A model generated the notes under the pieces. That model was not told the DNA's origin and made no database searches. It saw nothing but the letters and a program-made list of their open reading frames with translations. From Bradyrhizobium ottawaense (GTDB lineage: Bacteria > Pseudomonadota > Alphaproteobacteria > Rhizobiales > Xanthobacteraceae), in contig NZ_LT629693.1 in NCBI RefSeq assembly GCF_900099825.1, forward strand, positions 1,116,001-1,180,000: a stretch of DNA of 64,000 nucleotides, read 5' to 3'. Shown here piece by piece: positions 54,418-63,869 of the stretch. The translations under genes and the position numbers were made by a program. Each line of letters begins with the position of its first letter. Position 1 is the first letter of the stretch.

Positions 54418-55677
54418 TCAGGCGTGCTGCCTCGACAAAACCAGATCGGCGGCGCGGTCGCCGGACCGCACCGATCCCTCGATGGTTGCCGGCAACCCGG
54501 TATCAGTCCAGTCGCCGGCAAGAAACAGGTTCTTGTAAGCCGTCACCGGGCCCGGCCGCAGCGCATTCTGCTCCGGCGTCGCCTCGAAGGTAGCACGGCG
54601 TTCGCGCACGATCTGCCACGGCGGCAAGGCCGGTTCTCCCGGCAGGCCGGCGGCCTTGCAGACATCCTGCCAGATCGCCTGCGCCAGTTCCTCACGCGGC
54701 AAATCGATCAGCTGGTCGCCATTGCTGATGGTGACCGACAGCCGCTGCGGGAACGCAAACAGCCATTCCACCAGCCCGCCAACGACGCCGACGAGCGGCG
54801 GCGCATCCCTTGGCGGATCGAAGCGGAAATGCGCATTGACGATGGCGCGGAATTTCGACGGCGTCTTCAGCCCGGGCAGCAGCGACGCGGCGGGACGCGG
54901 CGGTACCGCGAGCACCACGACATCGCCGGCGCCGACCGCCATGCTGTCGCCGCCGAATTTCAGTTCGCCGACCTTGTCGCCGGCGATCGCGAATTCGCGC
55001 AGCTCGTGTCCGAGCTGGACCGAGCCGCCCTTGTCCTGCAACAGCTTGATCGCAGGTTCGACCAGCACCGCGCTGAGGCCGTCGCGCGCGATCAGCGGCC
55101 GGCAGGCCTGTCCGCCCGCCAGCAGGGTTTCGCGCACGATCGCGCCGGCCAGGCCGGCCGAGCCTTCGGGCGGATCGACATTCAGCGCAGCCAGCAACAG
55201 CGGCTGCACCAGCCGCCGGTACAGCGTGCCCTCGCAGGGGATCGCCTTGCCGACAAGCTTGTCGGTCCCTGCCCAGATCAAAGGCATCAATGCCAGATAA
55301 TCGAGCAGGCCGGTGTCAGGAACGCGGCGCGCCTCGTCGAACACCCACAGCGGCAGGCGGCCCTCGCCGAGGTCGAGCTGCCAGCGCTGGCCGGTCGAGA
55401 GGTCGACAAAGGGAAACTGCGCGCGCTTCGGTCCGACCAGCCCCGCCTCGGTCCCGATCGATTTGGCGTAGGCCAGCGCATGGCGGTTGCCGGACAACAG
55501 CAGATGGTTGCCGTTGTCGATGGTGAGGTTGGTGGCGGCGTCGAAATAGGACCGGCAGCGGCCACCGGCCTGCTGCGTGGCCTCGTGGACATGCACCGTG
55601 TAATTCGCATTCGCCAGCCGCACAGCCGCCGAGAGGCCGGAAATGCCGGCGCCGATGATATGAGCGTTTTTTTGCAT
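54418..55677 (-). CDS. hpnE: Hydroxysqualene dehydroxylase HpnE
   Basis: The 419-residue product is FAD-dependent and of the amine-oxidase/phytoene-desaturase fold. The Rossmann motif IIGAGISGLSAAVRLA (about 7-22) is followed by VHVHEATQQAGGRCRSY. The C-terminal FAD contact is NLFLAGDWTDTGLPATIEGSVRSG. HpnE reduces hydroxysqualene to squalene in the HpnCDE route. Its ATG shares one base with the hpnD stop (TGATG), the start being chosen by this and by the Rossmann motif. A longer open frame upstream is inside hpnD. Confidence 0.95.
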   Translation of the reverse strand: MQKNAHIIGAGISGLSAAVRLANANYTVHVHEATQQAGGRCRSYFDAATNLTIDNGNHLLLSGNRHALAYAKSIGTEAGLVGPKRAQFPFVDLSTGQRWQLDLGEGRLPLWVFDEARRVPDTGLLDYLALMPLIWAGTDKLVGKAIPCEGTLYRRLVQPLLLAALNVDPPEGSAGLAGAIVRETLLAGGQACRPLIARDGLSAVLVEPAIKLLQDKGGSVQLGHELREFAIAGDKVGELKFGGDSMAVGAGDVVVLAVPPRPAASLLPGLKTPSKFRAIVNAHFRFDPPRDAPPLVGVVGGLVEWLFAFPQRLSVTISNGDQLIDLPREELAQAIWQDVCKAAGLPGEPALPPWQIVRERRATFEATPEQNALRPGPVTAYKNLFLAGDWTDTGLPATIEGSVRSGDRAADLVLSRQHA

Positions 55678-56516
55678 CAGATGATCGCGTAACGGAGAAG
55701 GATGGCGATCTTCGCCATCTTGTTGACGCGAACCGGCGCGCGCGGAGCGGCAAAGCCCCGGGCAATCAACAGCTCCAGTATCGCACGATAATATTTCGAC
55801 ATGATCCGGGGCGCGCGCACGACGCGCCGCGAATTGCGGCTCATGATCTGGTCGGCCTGGTCGAAATGCGATTTCGCGCGCTCGACCAGCGGCAGGCACA
55901 CTTTCGGCAGCGTCCGTTCGGCCGAGACCTTCACCGGATCGTCGCTGGTGATGCCGGCGTGCAGCAGGCCCTCGCGCGGCAGATAGAGGCGGCCGAGGCC
56001 GGCGTCCTCGTCGATGTCGCGCAGGATGTTGGTGAGTTGCAAGGCGCGGCCGAGATGGTGGGCGAGCAGGATGCCGTCATTCTCGGGCAGGCCGAACACG
56101 CGCACCGACAGCCGCCCCACAGCGCTGGCGACGCGGTCGCAATAGAGATCGAGGGTCGCCATGTCGGGCGCCCGGATGTCCTGCGGCACGTCCATCTCCA
56201 TGCCGTCGATGATGGCCAGGAAATCCTCGCGCTTGAGGCCGAAGCCGCGCACCGACGACACGTAATCCTTCAGCCGCTCCGGCGGACGGCCCTGGTACAG
56301 CGCGTCGATGTCGTCGCGCCATTGCTGCAGCGCCGCCAGCCGCTCGGGCCGCGGTCCGTCGGAGTCTGCAATGTCATCGACCTGCCGGCAGAAACTGTAG
56401 ATCTGGAACATCGCATCGCGCTGTGCGCGCGGCAGGATGCGCATCGCGGCGTAGAACGAACTGCCGGACGCGGTGGTGCCGTAATCTGCGTTGGCCGCCG
56501 CCGTGTCCAGCGTCAT
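55677..56516 (-). CDS. hpnD: Presqualene diphosphate synthase HpnD
   Basis: A 279-residue trans-isoprenyl synthase of the squalene/phytoene synthase fold. The first Asp-rich motif is QVDDIADS (Asp47, Asp48, Asp51) and the second is RDIDEDAG (from Asp168). YCDRVASAVGRLSVRVFG and LTNILRDIDEDAGLGRLYLP are signature blocks. It condenses two farnesyl diphosphates to presqualene diphosphate. The ATG overlaps the hpnC stop (ATGA) and its own stop shares a base with hpnE (TGATG), so it is coupled on both sides. Confidence 0.95.
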   Translation of the reverse strand: MTLDTAAANADYGTTASGSSFYAAMRILPRAQRDAMFQIYSFCRQVDDIADSDGPRPERLAALQQWRDDIDALYQGRPPERLKDYVSSVRGFGLKREDFLAIIDGMEMDVPQDIRAPDMATLDLYCDRVASAVGRLSVRVFGLPENDGILLAHHLGRALQLTNILRDIDEDAGLGRLYLPREGLLHAGITSDDPVKVSAERTLPKVCLPLVERAKSHFDQADQIMSRNSRRVVRAPRIMSKYYRAILELLIARGFAAPRAPVRVNKMAKIAILLRYAII

Positions 56517-57391
56517 GCGCCGGCCGCCGGGTTCGACACCGGCCGGCGACCGATCGCGCGGCGGGCCATCTCGCCGGCCATGCCGGCGAAGCTTTGCCCC
56601 AGCAATTCGAGCGGCGAAAGATGCACGCGCTCGCTGAGCGGATCGCGCACCTTGAGCATGCCGACGATCCGGTCGGCAAAGGCCTGGATCACGGAAATCT
56701 CGAGCCCGAGCCGGAAATCCCGCACTTCGGCGCCAAGCGATTTGCTTTGATCGAGCAGCGCTTCGGTCCGCACCGCGAGCGCCTGCAGGCAGGCCAGCAG
56801 CGCCGGCGGCGACTTCGCCTCGCCCAGCATCTCGACGGATGCGCCTGAAGACGCCAGCGCATCGCGCGGCAGGTAGACACGGTTCAGATTCTTGTAGTCC
56901 TTGGCGCAGTCCTGCAGATGATTGTTGATCTGCAGGCCGGCACATAACGCATCGGACGCGACCCAGGTCGACGTGCTTTCACCGTGGACGTCGAGCATGA
57001 AGCGGCCGACCGGCATCGCCGAATAGCGGCAATAGTGGATGACGTCGTCCCAGTTCTCGTAGCGCAGCTTGGTGACGTCCATCCGGAACGCGACCAGCAC
57101 GTCGAGCGCGTGACGCGGCGGCATCGTACGATCAGCCAGCGCGCGGCGCAGGTTGACGGCTTCCGGCTGGGTATCGCCGTTGCCGAGCAGTTCCGCTTCC
57201 ATCAAATCGAGATAGCGCAGCTTTTCGTCCGCAGCCAACGTGGCGTGGTCGGCGATGTCGTCGGCGGTCCTGACGAAATTGTAGAAGCTGAGAATCAGCG
57301 CCCGATGACGCGGATGAATGATCCACGACGCGACCGGAAAATTCTCGTCGCGGTGGGTCTTTCCCGATCGCAGTTCGCTCGCGCTGGTCAT
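56513..57391 (-). CDS. hpnC: Hydroxysqualene synthase HpnC
   Basis: The product is 292 residues from the ATG at 57391 (the open frame extends upstream). It has the squalene-synthase fold with RTADDIADH (Asp44, Asp45, Asp48) and NNHLQDCAKDYKNLNRVYLP (Asp161, Asp165). HpnC converts presqualene diphosphate to hydroxysqualene. It is the first gene of the coupled hpnC-hpnD-hpnE-shc-hpnG operon. A small Cys-rich secreted gene lies upstream on the same strand, 189 bases away. Confidence 0.94.
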   Translation of the reverse strand: MTSASELRSGKTHRDENFPVASWIIHPRHRALILSFYNFVRTADDIADHATLAADEKLRYLDLMEAELLGNGDTQPEAVNLRRALADRTMPPRHALDVLVAFRMDVTKLRYENWDDVIHYCRYSAMPVGRFMLDVHGESTSTWVASDALCAGLQINNHLQDCAKDYKNLNRVYLPRDALASSGASVEMLGEAKSPPALLACLQALAVRTEALLDQSKSLGAEVRDFRLGLEISVIQAFADRIVGMLKVRDPLSERVHLSPLELLGQSFAGMAGEMARRAIGRRPVSNPAAGA

Positions 57392-57580
57392 CAAGAACTG
57401 GCTACATTCGTCTGGTTTGGCGGCATGCACCGACGCTTGGCGCATGCGTTTGGATCGCGTCCCCATATAGGGGAATACGCCGCCAAAACCAATGCTATCT
57501 GGGCTGATCAGCCCTCCCCGCCGCGCCTGCAATCGGGCCGAAATTGGCCTGACGCAAAGGTTAACGGGTGCAGGCGTCGC

Positions 57581-57817
57581 TTATTGCCCGTGGTTCTTGA
57601 GCACCTGATCGCAGGCCTGGGTGATCTTGGGACGATTCTGCTGCAGGCACGCCAAAATGGTGAAATCGCCCTGGTCGATGACCGGACGGCAGAAACGCTG
57701 CACGTCGCGGGCACACGCCTTCTGCTCCTCCGCCGTTCCGCTGCGTTGCTGCTGGGCAAAGGCGTCCGACGAAACCGCAATCGACAGCAGGGAGAGTGCC
57801 AGGAGAAATTTACGCAT
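57581..57817 (-). CDS. Small secreted cysteine-rich protein
   Basis: The 78-residue product has a signal peptide (MRKFLLALSLLSIAVSSDAFA). The mature part of about 55 residues has four cysteines: ACARDVQRFCRP and ILACLQQNRPKITQACDQ. This spacing resembles the Cys-rich repeat family in which Cys-x6-Cys pairs form helical hairpins. It is likely periplasmic and disulfide-bonded, with unknown function. It sits just upstream of the hpnC operon. Confidence 0.75.
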   Translation of the reverse strand: MRKFLLALSLLSIAVSSDAFAQQQRSGTAEEQKACARDVQRFCRPVIDQGDFTILACLQQNRPKITQACDQVLKNHGQ

Positions 57818-58231
57818 CGTATTCCTTCATTTCGGCAGCAAAAAATCCTGTTCCCGAATTGCGTTTCGGCATCGCCGGGCGGATTTTGTGGGATGGCAGG
57901 CGCCGCGTAGCGCAGCAACGAACCAGGGACAAGGACTGCTAAATGCGGCCAAATTTACGACGATGCCAACGCTTTTCATAACCGACTGAAATCTAAAGTG
58001 TATTTCTGCTTTAGCTTTCTTTGCAATTGACCGTTGCGGATACACGTAGCGCATAGCTACATGATGCCGGCGCGGTAAGGCCGGGATGTTTTTCGAATCC
58101 GTCCGATGAAAATGCCGTTTGCCCTGCGGTGGTTGCCGGCAGCGGCGGTTTTATCAATTGAACCAAACATTCCGCGGGAACACTAAACCTTCGATGCGGC
58201 GAGACATATTCTCCAGGGAACGTCTATTTTG
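57818..58231. other. Intergenic, no gene seen
   Basis: This 414-base region lies between the divergent Cys-rich protein gene and the secreted protein gene at 58232. It contains a small hairpin GTAGC-GCATA-GCTAC at about 58047-58061. No promoter element is clear; a GGAAC at about 58175 lacks a correctly spaced GTT. Confidence 0.35.
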
Positions 58232-58750
58232 ATGGGAAAATTCACGATGAAACTGTTCGGTTCCAGCTTGTTCGGTCAGGCACTCACGGCTGCTGGCGTC
58301 GGCGCCGCGCTCATGTTGTCGGTCACCGCTGGCCAAACCCAGGCCGGGGGCCCCTTTGCCGGTTTTGACGGATCATGGACCGGCGCAGGCACGGTCGCGC
58401 TGTCCGACGGCACCACCGAGAACATCCGCTGCAAGGCCGACTACAAGGTCAACGCCAGCGGGCTCGGCCTGAAGCAGAACCTGCACTGCGCCAGCGACAG
58501 CTACAAATTCGATCTCTCCAGCGACGTCACCAGCCAGGGTGACCGCATCTCCGGCAATTGGAGCGAGAAGAGCCGCAACATCTTCGGCAATCTGCAGGGC
58601 ACCGCGGGCGGCGGCCAGATCAACGTGTTCGTCGAGGCTTCCGGCTTCGCCGCCAACCTGAATTTGCGCACCACCGGCAACAAGCAGGTGGTCCAGATCG
58701 ACTCCAAGGGTGAAATCCGCGGCGTCAAGATCACGATGACGAGGACCTGA
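58232..58750 (+). CDS. Exported hypothetical protein
   Basis: The product is about 172 residues; an inner ATG at 58247 is also possible. A signal peptide (GQALTAAGVGAALMLSVTAGQTQA) is followed by a beta-rich domain with FAGFDGSWTGAGTVALSDGTTENIRCKADYKVN and NLHCASDSYKFDLSSDVT. The first part resembles lipocalin-like or META-like periplasmic domains, but I cannot name it. Two cysteines could pair. A terminator follows. It may serve envelope function near the hopanoid genes, which is inference only. Confidence 0.7.
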   Translation: MGKFTMKLFGSSLFGQALTAAGVGAALMLSVTAGQTQAGGPFAGFDGSWTGAGTVALSDGTTENIRCKADYKVNASGLGLKQNLHCASDSYKFDLSSDVTSQGDRISGNWSEKSRNIFGNLQGTAGGGQINVFVEASGFAANLNLRTTGNKQVVQIDSKGEIRGVKITMTRT

Positions 58751-58785
58751 CGCACCGCGCCCGCGTCTTCCAGACCGCTTAAAGC

Positions 58786-58823
58786 AAAGCGCCCTCGGAT
58801 TTGCTCCGAGGGCGTTTTCTTTT
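58786..58823 (+). terminator. Rho-independent terminator
   Basis: CGCCCTCGGA (58790-58799) and TCCGAGGGCG (58805-58814) form a perfect 10-bp stem with loop TTTGC and a T-rich tail (TTTTCTTTT). It follows the exported hypothetical protein gene and faces the MMPL transporter gene end. Confidence 0.85.
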
Positions 58824-58858
58824 GGGGCGTTTTCGTCTGGCGATCCGACTTGGAAAAG

Positions 58859-61237
58859 CTACTCCGCCGGCTTCGCCTGGCGCGCAGTGCCGCGCAGCTT
58901 TTCCGACAGATTGATCAGGAACATCGACGTCGGCCGCAGGATGAAGAGGTCGGCGACCAGCGCCGCAATCATCGAGAACGCGCTGAGCCAGCCGAACAGG
59001 CGCAGCGACGGCAGGTCGGAGAACACCGTCACCACCAGGCCGCAGGCCAGCACCACCGTGGTCAGGATCAGCGCCGGACCGACCAGCACGGTTGCCCGCT
59101 CCACCGCCAGTTCCGCGCTGACGCCGGGCTTTCGCTCGAGCCGCAGCCGGTTGAGGAAGTGAATCGTCGCACTCAGGCCGAGGCCGAATGACACCGTCAG
59201 CGCCACTACGCTGGCGAATTGCAGCCCCTCGCCCATGATCGCCAACACCGTCCCCGATGCCACCACCGGGAAAATGCCGGGCAGGATGCAGGAAAACATC
59301 ACCACGACCGAGCGGAACGCCAGCCCGATGAAGACCGCAACCAGCAGGAATTCCACCGTCAGGCCGCGGTTGAGCTTCTCGATCATGTTGGAGCTGTTGC
59401 GCGCGGCAATCACCGAAAGGCCGGTGACCGCAATTTCGTAACCCGGATGCTCCGAACGCACCTTGTCGAGCCCCTTGTCGAGCTTGTTCACCACCGGAAG
59501 CAGCGCACTTGAATCGATATCGGGTACGCGGCCCGACACCACCACCGCATCCTGGTCGGCCGAGATGAAGCGCCGGACCAGATGTTCGGGGATCACGCTG
59601 ACATATTCCTTCAGGGTCGCCACGTCGTTGCTCCCCGCCTTCTCGGCGAGCCAGCGGCGCAGCGTTTCCAGCGACCAGACGTTGCCGACGCCGGCCGCGG
59701 TTTCGACCATGGAATGAACGTCGGCGATCGTCTTCAGCGTATCCGGCGCGTAGAGCGAGGCGCCCTTGGGAAATTCGATCAGGACGTCGACCGGATTGGC
59801 GCCGGTGAGCTTGGCATCGAGACGGCTCGACGCCTCCACCGCCTGCCGCTTGTCCGGCACCTGGTCGGCCAGCCGGTAGCGCGGCTGCAGGTTGGCGTAG
59901 ACGTAGCCCATGCTGGCGACGACGAGCACCGCGATCAGGCTGAACAGCCCGGGGCGGCCGACCATGCGTACCGCGATCCAGTAGCAGAAGTTGCGCAGCG
60001 CCTGCACGCCCGCGTCGGCGCCCTGGAACTTGACCGCCATGACCTTTTCGTTGCGCACAAAAAGCACGCCGAATACCGGCACCAGCGACAGCACCGCGAT
60101 CAGCGCGATGATAGTGGCCGCAAGGCCGGCCTCGCCGAATTTGCGGATCAGTTCGGAATCGGAGAATTGCAGGGCGATGAACGAGATGCCGGCGGTGCCA
60201 TGGGTGAGCACGCAGGCGGGACCGACCACCAGCACGGCGTTCTTGAACGCGGTGTACTTGTCCTGGCCCGCGATCAGGCGGTCGCGCGCCGCGAATGTCA
60301 GCTGCATCGAGTCGGAGAAGCTGATCACCATGATGAGCGGCGTCATCACGTTGAGGAACATGTTGAGATTGAAGTTGGCCCAGCCGAGGCCGCCGAGCGC
60401 GAGCAGGATCGCGATGATCGGCGGGAAGGCGGCGACGACCATGAACGATATCTTGCGGAAGAAGATGATCGCGATGATGCAGCCGGCCAGAATGCCGAGG
60501 ATGTTGTAAGTCAGCCCGTCGCGCTTCACCGCGTTGCGGATTTCGAGCTGCATGACGGGAACGCCGGAGAGCTGGGCGTTGAGCCCGCTGCCGGCAAGAT
60601 CTTCCGCCATGATCTTCCTGATGTCGCCGACCGCCTTGGTGAGATCGTTGCTGGCGACGATGTTCGGCTCCAGCGACAGCACGATCAGCGCCAGCGTGCC
60701 GTCCTCGCTCAACAGCTTGCCGCGGATGATCTCGTTCGCCTTCACGGTCTCGGCGAACTTGTCGTAGGCAGCACCTTCCGGCAGTTCCGATGGGAACAGC
60801 GCCGCCGGCAGCTTGCCGGGTTCCGGCGCCTGGCGTGCCGAGAACAGCGAGACCAGACCGCGCACGCCATCGACCAGTTGCAGGTCGGTGACCATGTCGC
60901 GGAGCTTTTCGAGGTTTTCGCGCGCCAGCAGCGTCTTGCCTTCGACCACGACCAGCACGTCGAATTCGGTCGCCGGGAAGCGCTTGGTCACGGCCTCGTA
61001 TTGCTTGTAGTCCTTGGAATTGGAGCGAAACAGCTGGCTCAGCGAGTCGTCGATCTTGATCCGCTCGATCCCGAACAACGCGGCGATCATCAGTGCGACG
61101 AGAACGATGCAGGACATGATCGGCGCCTTGACCGCGATCAGGCCGAGGCGCTCCAGCCCAAAGGCGATGCTCGTACCCTTTACCGGCTCCTCGATCGCTG
61201 CGACGTGGACCTGACTTTCGGAATTCTTGTCGAGCAT
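58859..61237 (-). CDS. MMPL/RND family transporter in hopanoid locus
   Basis: The 792-residue product (ATG at 61237) has the two-fold RND/MMPL arrangement with about 12 helices and two periplasmic domains. Sterol-sensing-like segments include FLNVMTPLIMVISFSDSMQLTFAARDRL and VVALTVSFGLGLSATIHFLNRLRL. The periplasmic start IDDSLSQLFRSNSKDYKQY is typical of COG1033 proteins, which include lipid transporters. It is distinct in sequence from HpnN, though of the same general type. It lies between the hpnC operon and hpnP, so it may carry a hopanoid or other lipid, which is inference from context. It is transcribed alone or with eutC/hpnP. Confidence 0.85.
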   Translation of the reverse strand: MLDKNSESQVHVAAIEEPVKGTSIAFGLERLGLIAVKAPIMSCIVLVALMIAALFGIERIKIDDSLSQLFRSNSKDYKQYEAVTKRFPATEFDVLVVVEGKTLLARENLEKLRDMVTDLQLVDGVRGLVSLFSARQAPEPGKLPAALFPSELPEGAAYDKFAETVKANEIIRGKLLSEDGTLALIVLSLEPNIVASNDLTKAVGDIRKIMAEDLAGSGLNAQLSGVPVMQLEIRNAVKRDGLTYNILGILAGCIIAIIFFRKISFMVVAAFPPIIAILLALGGLGWANFNLNMFLNVMTPLIMVISFSDSMQLTFAARDRLIAGQDKYTAFKNAVLVVGPACVLTHGTAGISFIALQFSDSELIRKFGEAGLAATIIALIAVLSLVPVFGVLFVRNEKVMAVKFQGADAGVQALRNFCYWIAVRMVGRPGLFSLIAVLVVASMGYVYANLQPRYRLADQVPDKRQAVEASSRLDAKLTGANPVDVLIEFPKGASLYAPDTLKTIADVHSMVETAAGVGNVWSLETLRRWLAEKAGSNDVATLKEYVSVIPEHLVRRFISADQDAVVVSGRVPDIDSSALLPVVNKLDKGLDKVRSEHPGYEIAVTGLSVIAARNSSNMIEKLNRGLTVEFLLVAVFIGLAFRSVVVMFSCILPGIFPVVASGTVLAIMGEGLQFASVVALTVSFGLGLSATIHFLNRLRLERKPGVSAELAVERATVLVGPALILTTVVLACGLVVTVFSDLPSLRLFGWLSAFSMIAALVADLFILRPTSMFLINLSEKLRGTARQAKPAE

Positions 61238-61469
61238 ACCCTGTCCAGTTCTCACGTCGGTGTCGGTTGTGAAGCTTGCTTGGGTCGGTGGCGCAATAGC
61301 GGCTTCTTCAGCCCTGTCTGATCGGCGCTAGCCCTTGAAATCACGCGGTAAATTAACGCCGCCGTTTTACAGGTCCGAACCCGATCCGGCAAGCGCGCGC
61401 GGCGGGGCAAATCGGCGTGCGGATGACGAAAATGCGCGTTAAGTCTCTGATTTGTCACACCGGGCTCGC

Positions 61470-62261
61470 TCACAGGGCCGAACTGGCCGCGATCTGCGCC
61501 GGCGGTCCTCCGCTTTCGTCCTTCAGGGCGACGCCGGTGAGTTGCCGCGCGAGCCCTTCACGAACCAGCCACGCAATCTTGAACGCGGCTTCATCGTAAC
61601 TCAGGCCGGCGCCGTGGATGTTGGAGATGCAATTGCGTTCGGCGTCGGTCAAGCCGATGCGCGGTCCGAACGTCAGATAGGCCCCGAGACTGTCCGGCGC
61701 CGACATGCCTGGCCGCTCGCCGATCAACATCACCACCATGCGCGCGCCGAGCGCAGCACCGATCTCGTCGCCCAGCGCCACGCGCGCGCCCGACGCAACC
61801 ACGACCGCGCCTACTCCGATGCTGGTCTCCGCCAGCCGTCCAGCAAGGTTGCGAACCAGTTCGACCGCGTGAAGGTTGACCGCAGCCGGCGACAGGCCGT
61901 CGCCGATGACGACGGCAAGCTCGCAACGATTGTCGCTCCGGTCGGCCAGCAAACTCCGCGATCCGGCGTCGAGCATGCGGCCAAGGTCGGGACGGCGCAG
62001 ATAGTCGCGCCGGTCGGGCGCCTGGCTTGCGACCTCAAGCACGTTCAGGCCGAGGCCGGCCAATTCCGCGCTCAGGCGCGGGGCATCGAAGGCGGCATGG
62101 ACGGCATCGCGCGCGCGTGCGTGGTCGAGCGTGAAAGCGAGCAACGCCTCGGTCGGCATGCTCGCCCCTGCCCGGCCGAGCCCGACGCGGGCCGGCGTCA
62201 GTTCGCGCAGACGCTTGATCGAAACGGTCGCAATCGAACCGGGCACCGCCGGCGTTTTCAT
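61470..62261 (-). CDS. eutC: Ethanolamine ammonia-lyase light chain EutC-like
   Basis: The 263-residue product matches Eut[98 protein letters not shown], and [28 protein letters not shown]. With EutB it forms the adenosylcobalamin enzyme that splits ethanolamine to acetaldehyde and ammonia. No eutB is in the window, and the upstream neighbour is hpnP (18-base gap), so this is an unusual placement. It is intact and may be served by a eutB elsewhere, or have taken another role. Confidence 0.9.
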   Translation of the reverse strand: MKTPAVPGSIATVSIKRLRELTPARVGLGRAGASMPTEALLAFTLDHARARDAVHAAFDAPRLSAELAGLGLNVLEVASQAPDRRDYLRRPDLGRMLDAGSRSLLADRSDNRCELAVVIGDGLSPAAVNLHAVELVRNLAGRLAETSIGVGAVVVASGARVALGDEIGAALGARMVVMLIGERPGMSAPDSLGAYLTFGPRIGLTDAERNCISNIHGAGLSYDEAAFKIAWLVREGLARQLTGVALKDESGGPPAQIAASSAL

Positions 62262-62279
62262 GACGACTTCCAGGGTTTG

Positions 62280-63869
62280 CTACTCGGCGGGGACCGAGGC
62301 CTCGCGCAGCCGGATCGAATAGTTCGACGCGCTCTGCTGACCGACCGACGCCGCGCGCGCGAACATGATCAGGTGATGTGCGATCATGGACGACGCGATC
62401 AGCCCCTCGATGTCGCCACGGCGCAGCCGCCCCAGCGCGAATTTCCAGAACACGCGTCTGTAATCGCCGAGCACACCGACCTTCCAGAAAATGTTCCGGA
62501 GCATGATCAAGGCGCGCTTGATGTTGGCCCAGCTCTTCTGCTCGGGGGTTACCGGCACCTTCAACCGCCGCGCATAGGTGTAGTCGCACTGATACTGGTA
62601 GCGCGCGAACAGCTTTTCCGGCGCATAGGCGACTGCCATGCATTTGCGCCACGAATCGACCACCTGATCATAGGGCAACAGGAACGCGACGTTGGAGTCG
62701 CGGCTTTCGTCTTCCTCGAGCAGACGGCCTTCGCGCTCCAGCCGATCCCACAGCGGCGTCTTCGGCAGCGCCTGCAGCAGATTGATCGTCAACAGCGGAA
62801 TCCGCGATTCGTCGACGAACGCCAGCAGCGCGTCGCCGGTTTCCGGCTTGTCGGTGTCGAGCCCCATGATGATGCCGGAGACGACTTCCATGCCGTAGGA
62901 ATTGATGGTGTGAACGCCTTCCAGGATCGGGACCATCATGTTGTGGTCCTTGTGCATCGCCTTCAGTGCCTCGGGATCCGGCGTCTCGATGCCGCAGAAG
63001 ATCGTGACGAAGAAGGCATCGCGCATCTTTTCCAGAATCTCGGGCCGCTTGGCGATGTTGAGCGTCGCCTCGCAGGCGAGCCGCATCACGTAACCGGTCC
63101 GCTTCTGCCATTCGACCAGGTGCGGCAGCAGATCCAGCGCCGCCTTGCGGTTGCCGATGAAATTGTCGTCGACGAAATACACCGAGCCGGTGACGCCGCA
63201 TTCGCGCAACTTGTCGAGTTCGGCGATGATCTGTTCCGGCGATTTCAGCCGCGGGTTGCGGCCATAGAGGCCGGGGATGTCGCAGAACTCGCACTGGTAG
63301 GGACAGCCGCTCGAATACTGGATGCTGCCGAGGAAGTATTTCTTGACCTCGGCGAGTTCGTACGCGGGAATCGGAAAATCCGTCATCGCCACGCGATCGA
63401 CGGTCTTCAGCACCACCTGCTGTTCGGGGCGAGACGGATCGTGCGCCAGCCGCGCGAACAGCTCATTGGTGGCATCGCCGAGTTCGCCGACATGGAGATA
63501 GTCGAACGAGGGGTAGTAATCCGGACATGCGCTCACCGACGGCCCGCCGATCGCAACCGAAAGATCGAACGCATGCGCGCGGCGGCAGATGTCGTTCATC
63601 TGCTGGCGCTGGATATGCATACCGCTGACGAACACCGCTTCCGCCCATTCGAAGTCTTCCTTGGTGGCGGGGCGGATGTTCTCGTCGATGAAGCGCACCG
63701 GCCAGTTGGCCGGCAGATAGGCCGCGATCAACAGCAGTCCCTGCGGCGGCATGAACGCCTGGACGCCGTCGGTCAGGGGATAGGCATATTCGAAAGTGCC
63801 AAAAGAAGACGTATAGCGCGGAAAGACGCACAGGATGCGCCGAACCGTCTCAATGCCTTCAGCTCTCAT
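62280..63869 (-). CDS. hpnP: Hopanoid C-2 methylase HpnP (B12-binding radical SAM)
   Basis: The 529-residue product has an N-terminal cobalamin-binding domain (RRILCVFPRYTSSFGTFEYA, PPQGLLLIAAYLP, VFVSGMHIQRQQMNDICRRAH). The radical SAM cysteines are Cys189, Cys193 and Cys196 (CPYQCEFC), followed by YGRNPRLKSPEQIIAELDKL and VYFVDDNFIGNRKAALDLLP. This matches HpnP, which methylates hopanoids at C-2, rather than HpnJ or other class B methylases. GAGGAAG precedes the ATG at 63869. Only 131 bases of its upstream DNA are in the window; no clear EcfG-type promoter is visible there. Confidence 0.92.
   Translation of the reverse strand: MRAEGIETVRRILCVFPRYTSSFGTFEYAYPLTDGVQAFMPPQGLLLIAAYLPANWPVRFIDENIRPATKEDFEWAEAVFVSGMHIQRQQMNDICRRAHAFDLSVAIGGPSVSACPDYYPSFDYLHVGELGDATNELFARLAHDPSRPEQQVVLKTVDRVAMTDFPIPAYELAEVKKYFLGSIQYSSGCPYQCEFCDIPGLYGRNPRLKSPEQIIAELDKLRECGVTGSVYFVDDNFIGNRKAALDLLPHLVEWQKRTGYVMRLACEATLNIAKRPEILEKMRDAFFVTIFCGIETPDPEALKAMHKDHNMMVPILEGVHTINSYGMEVVSGIIMGLDTDKPETGDALLAFVDESRIPLLTINLLQALPKTPLWDRLEREGRLLEEDESRDSNVAFLLPYDQVVDSWRKCMAVAYAPEKLFARYQYQCDYTYARRLKVPVTPEQKSWANIKRALIMLRNIFWKVGVLGDYRRVFWKFALGRLRRGDIEGLIASSMIAHHLIMFARAASVGQQSASNYSIRLREASVPAE

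Noticed and set aside
58170-58205. GGAAC motif upstream of the exported protein at 58232
   Set aside because: No GTT at the required distance.
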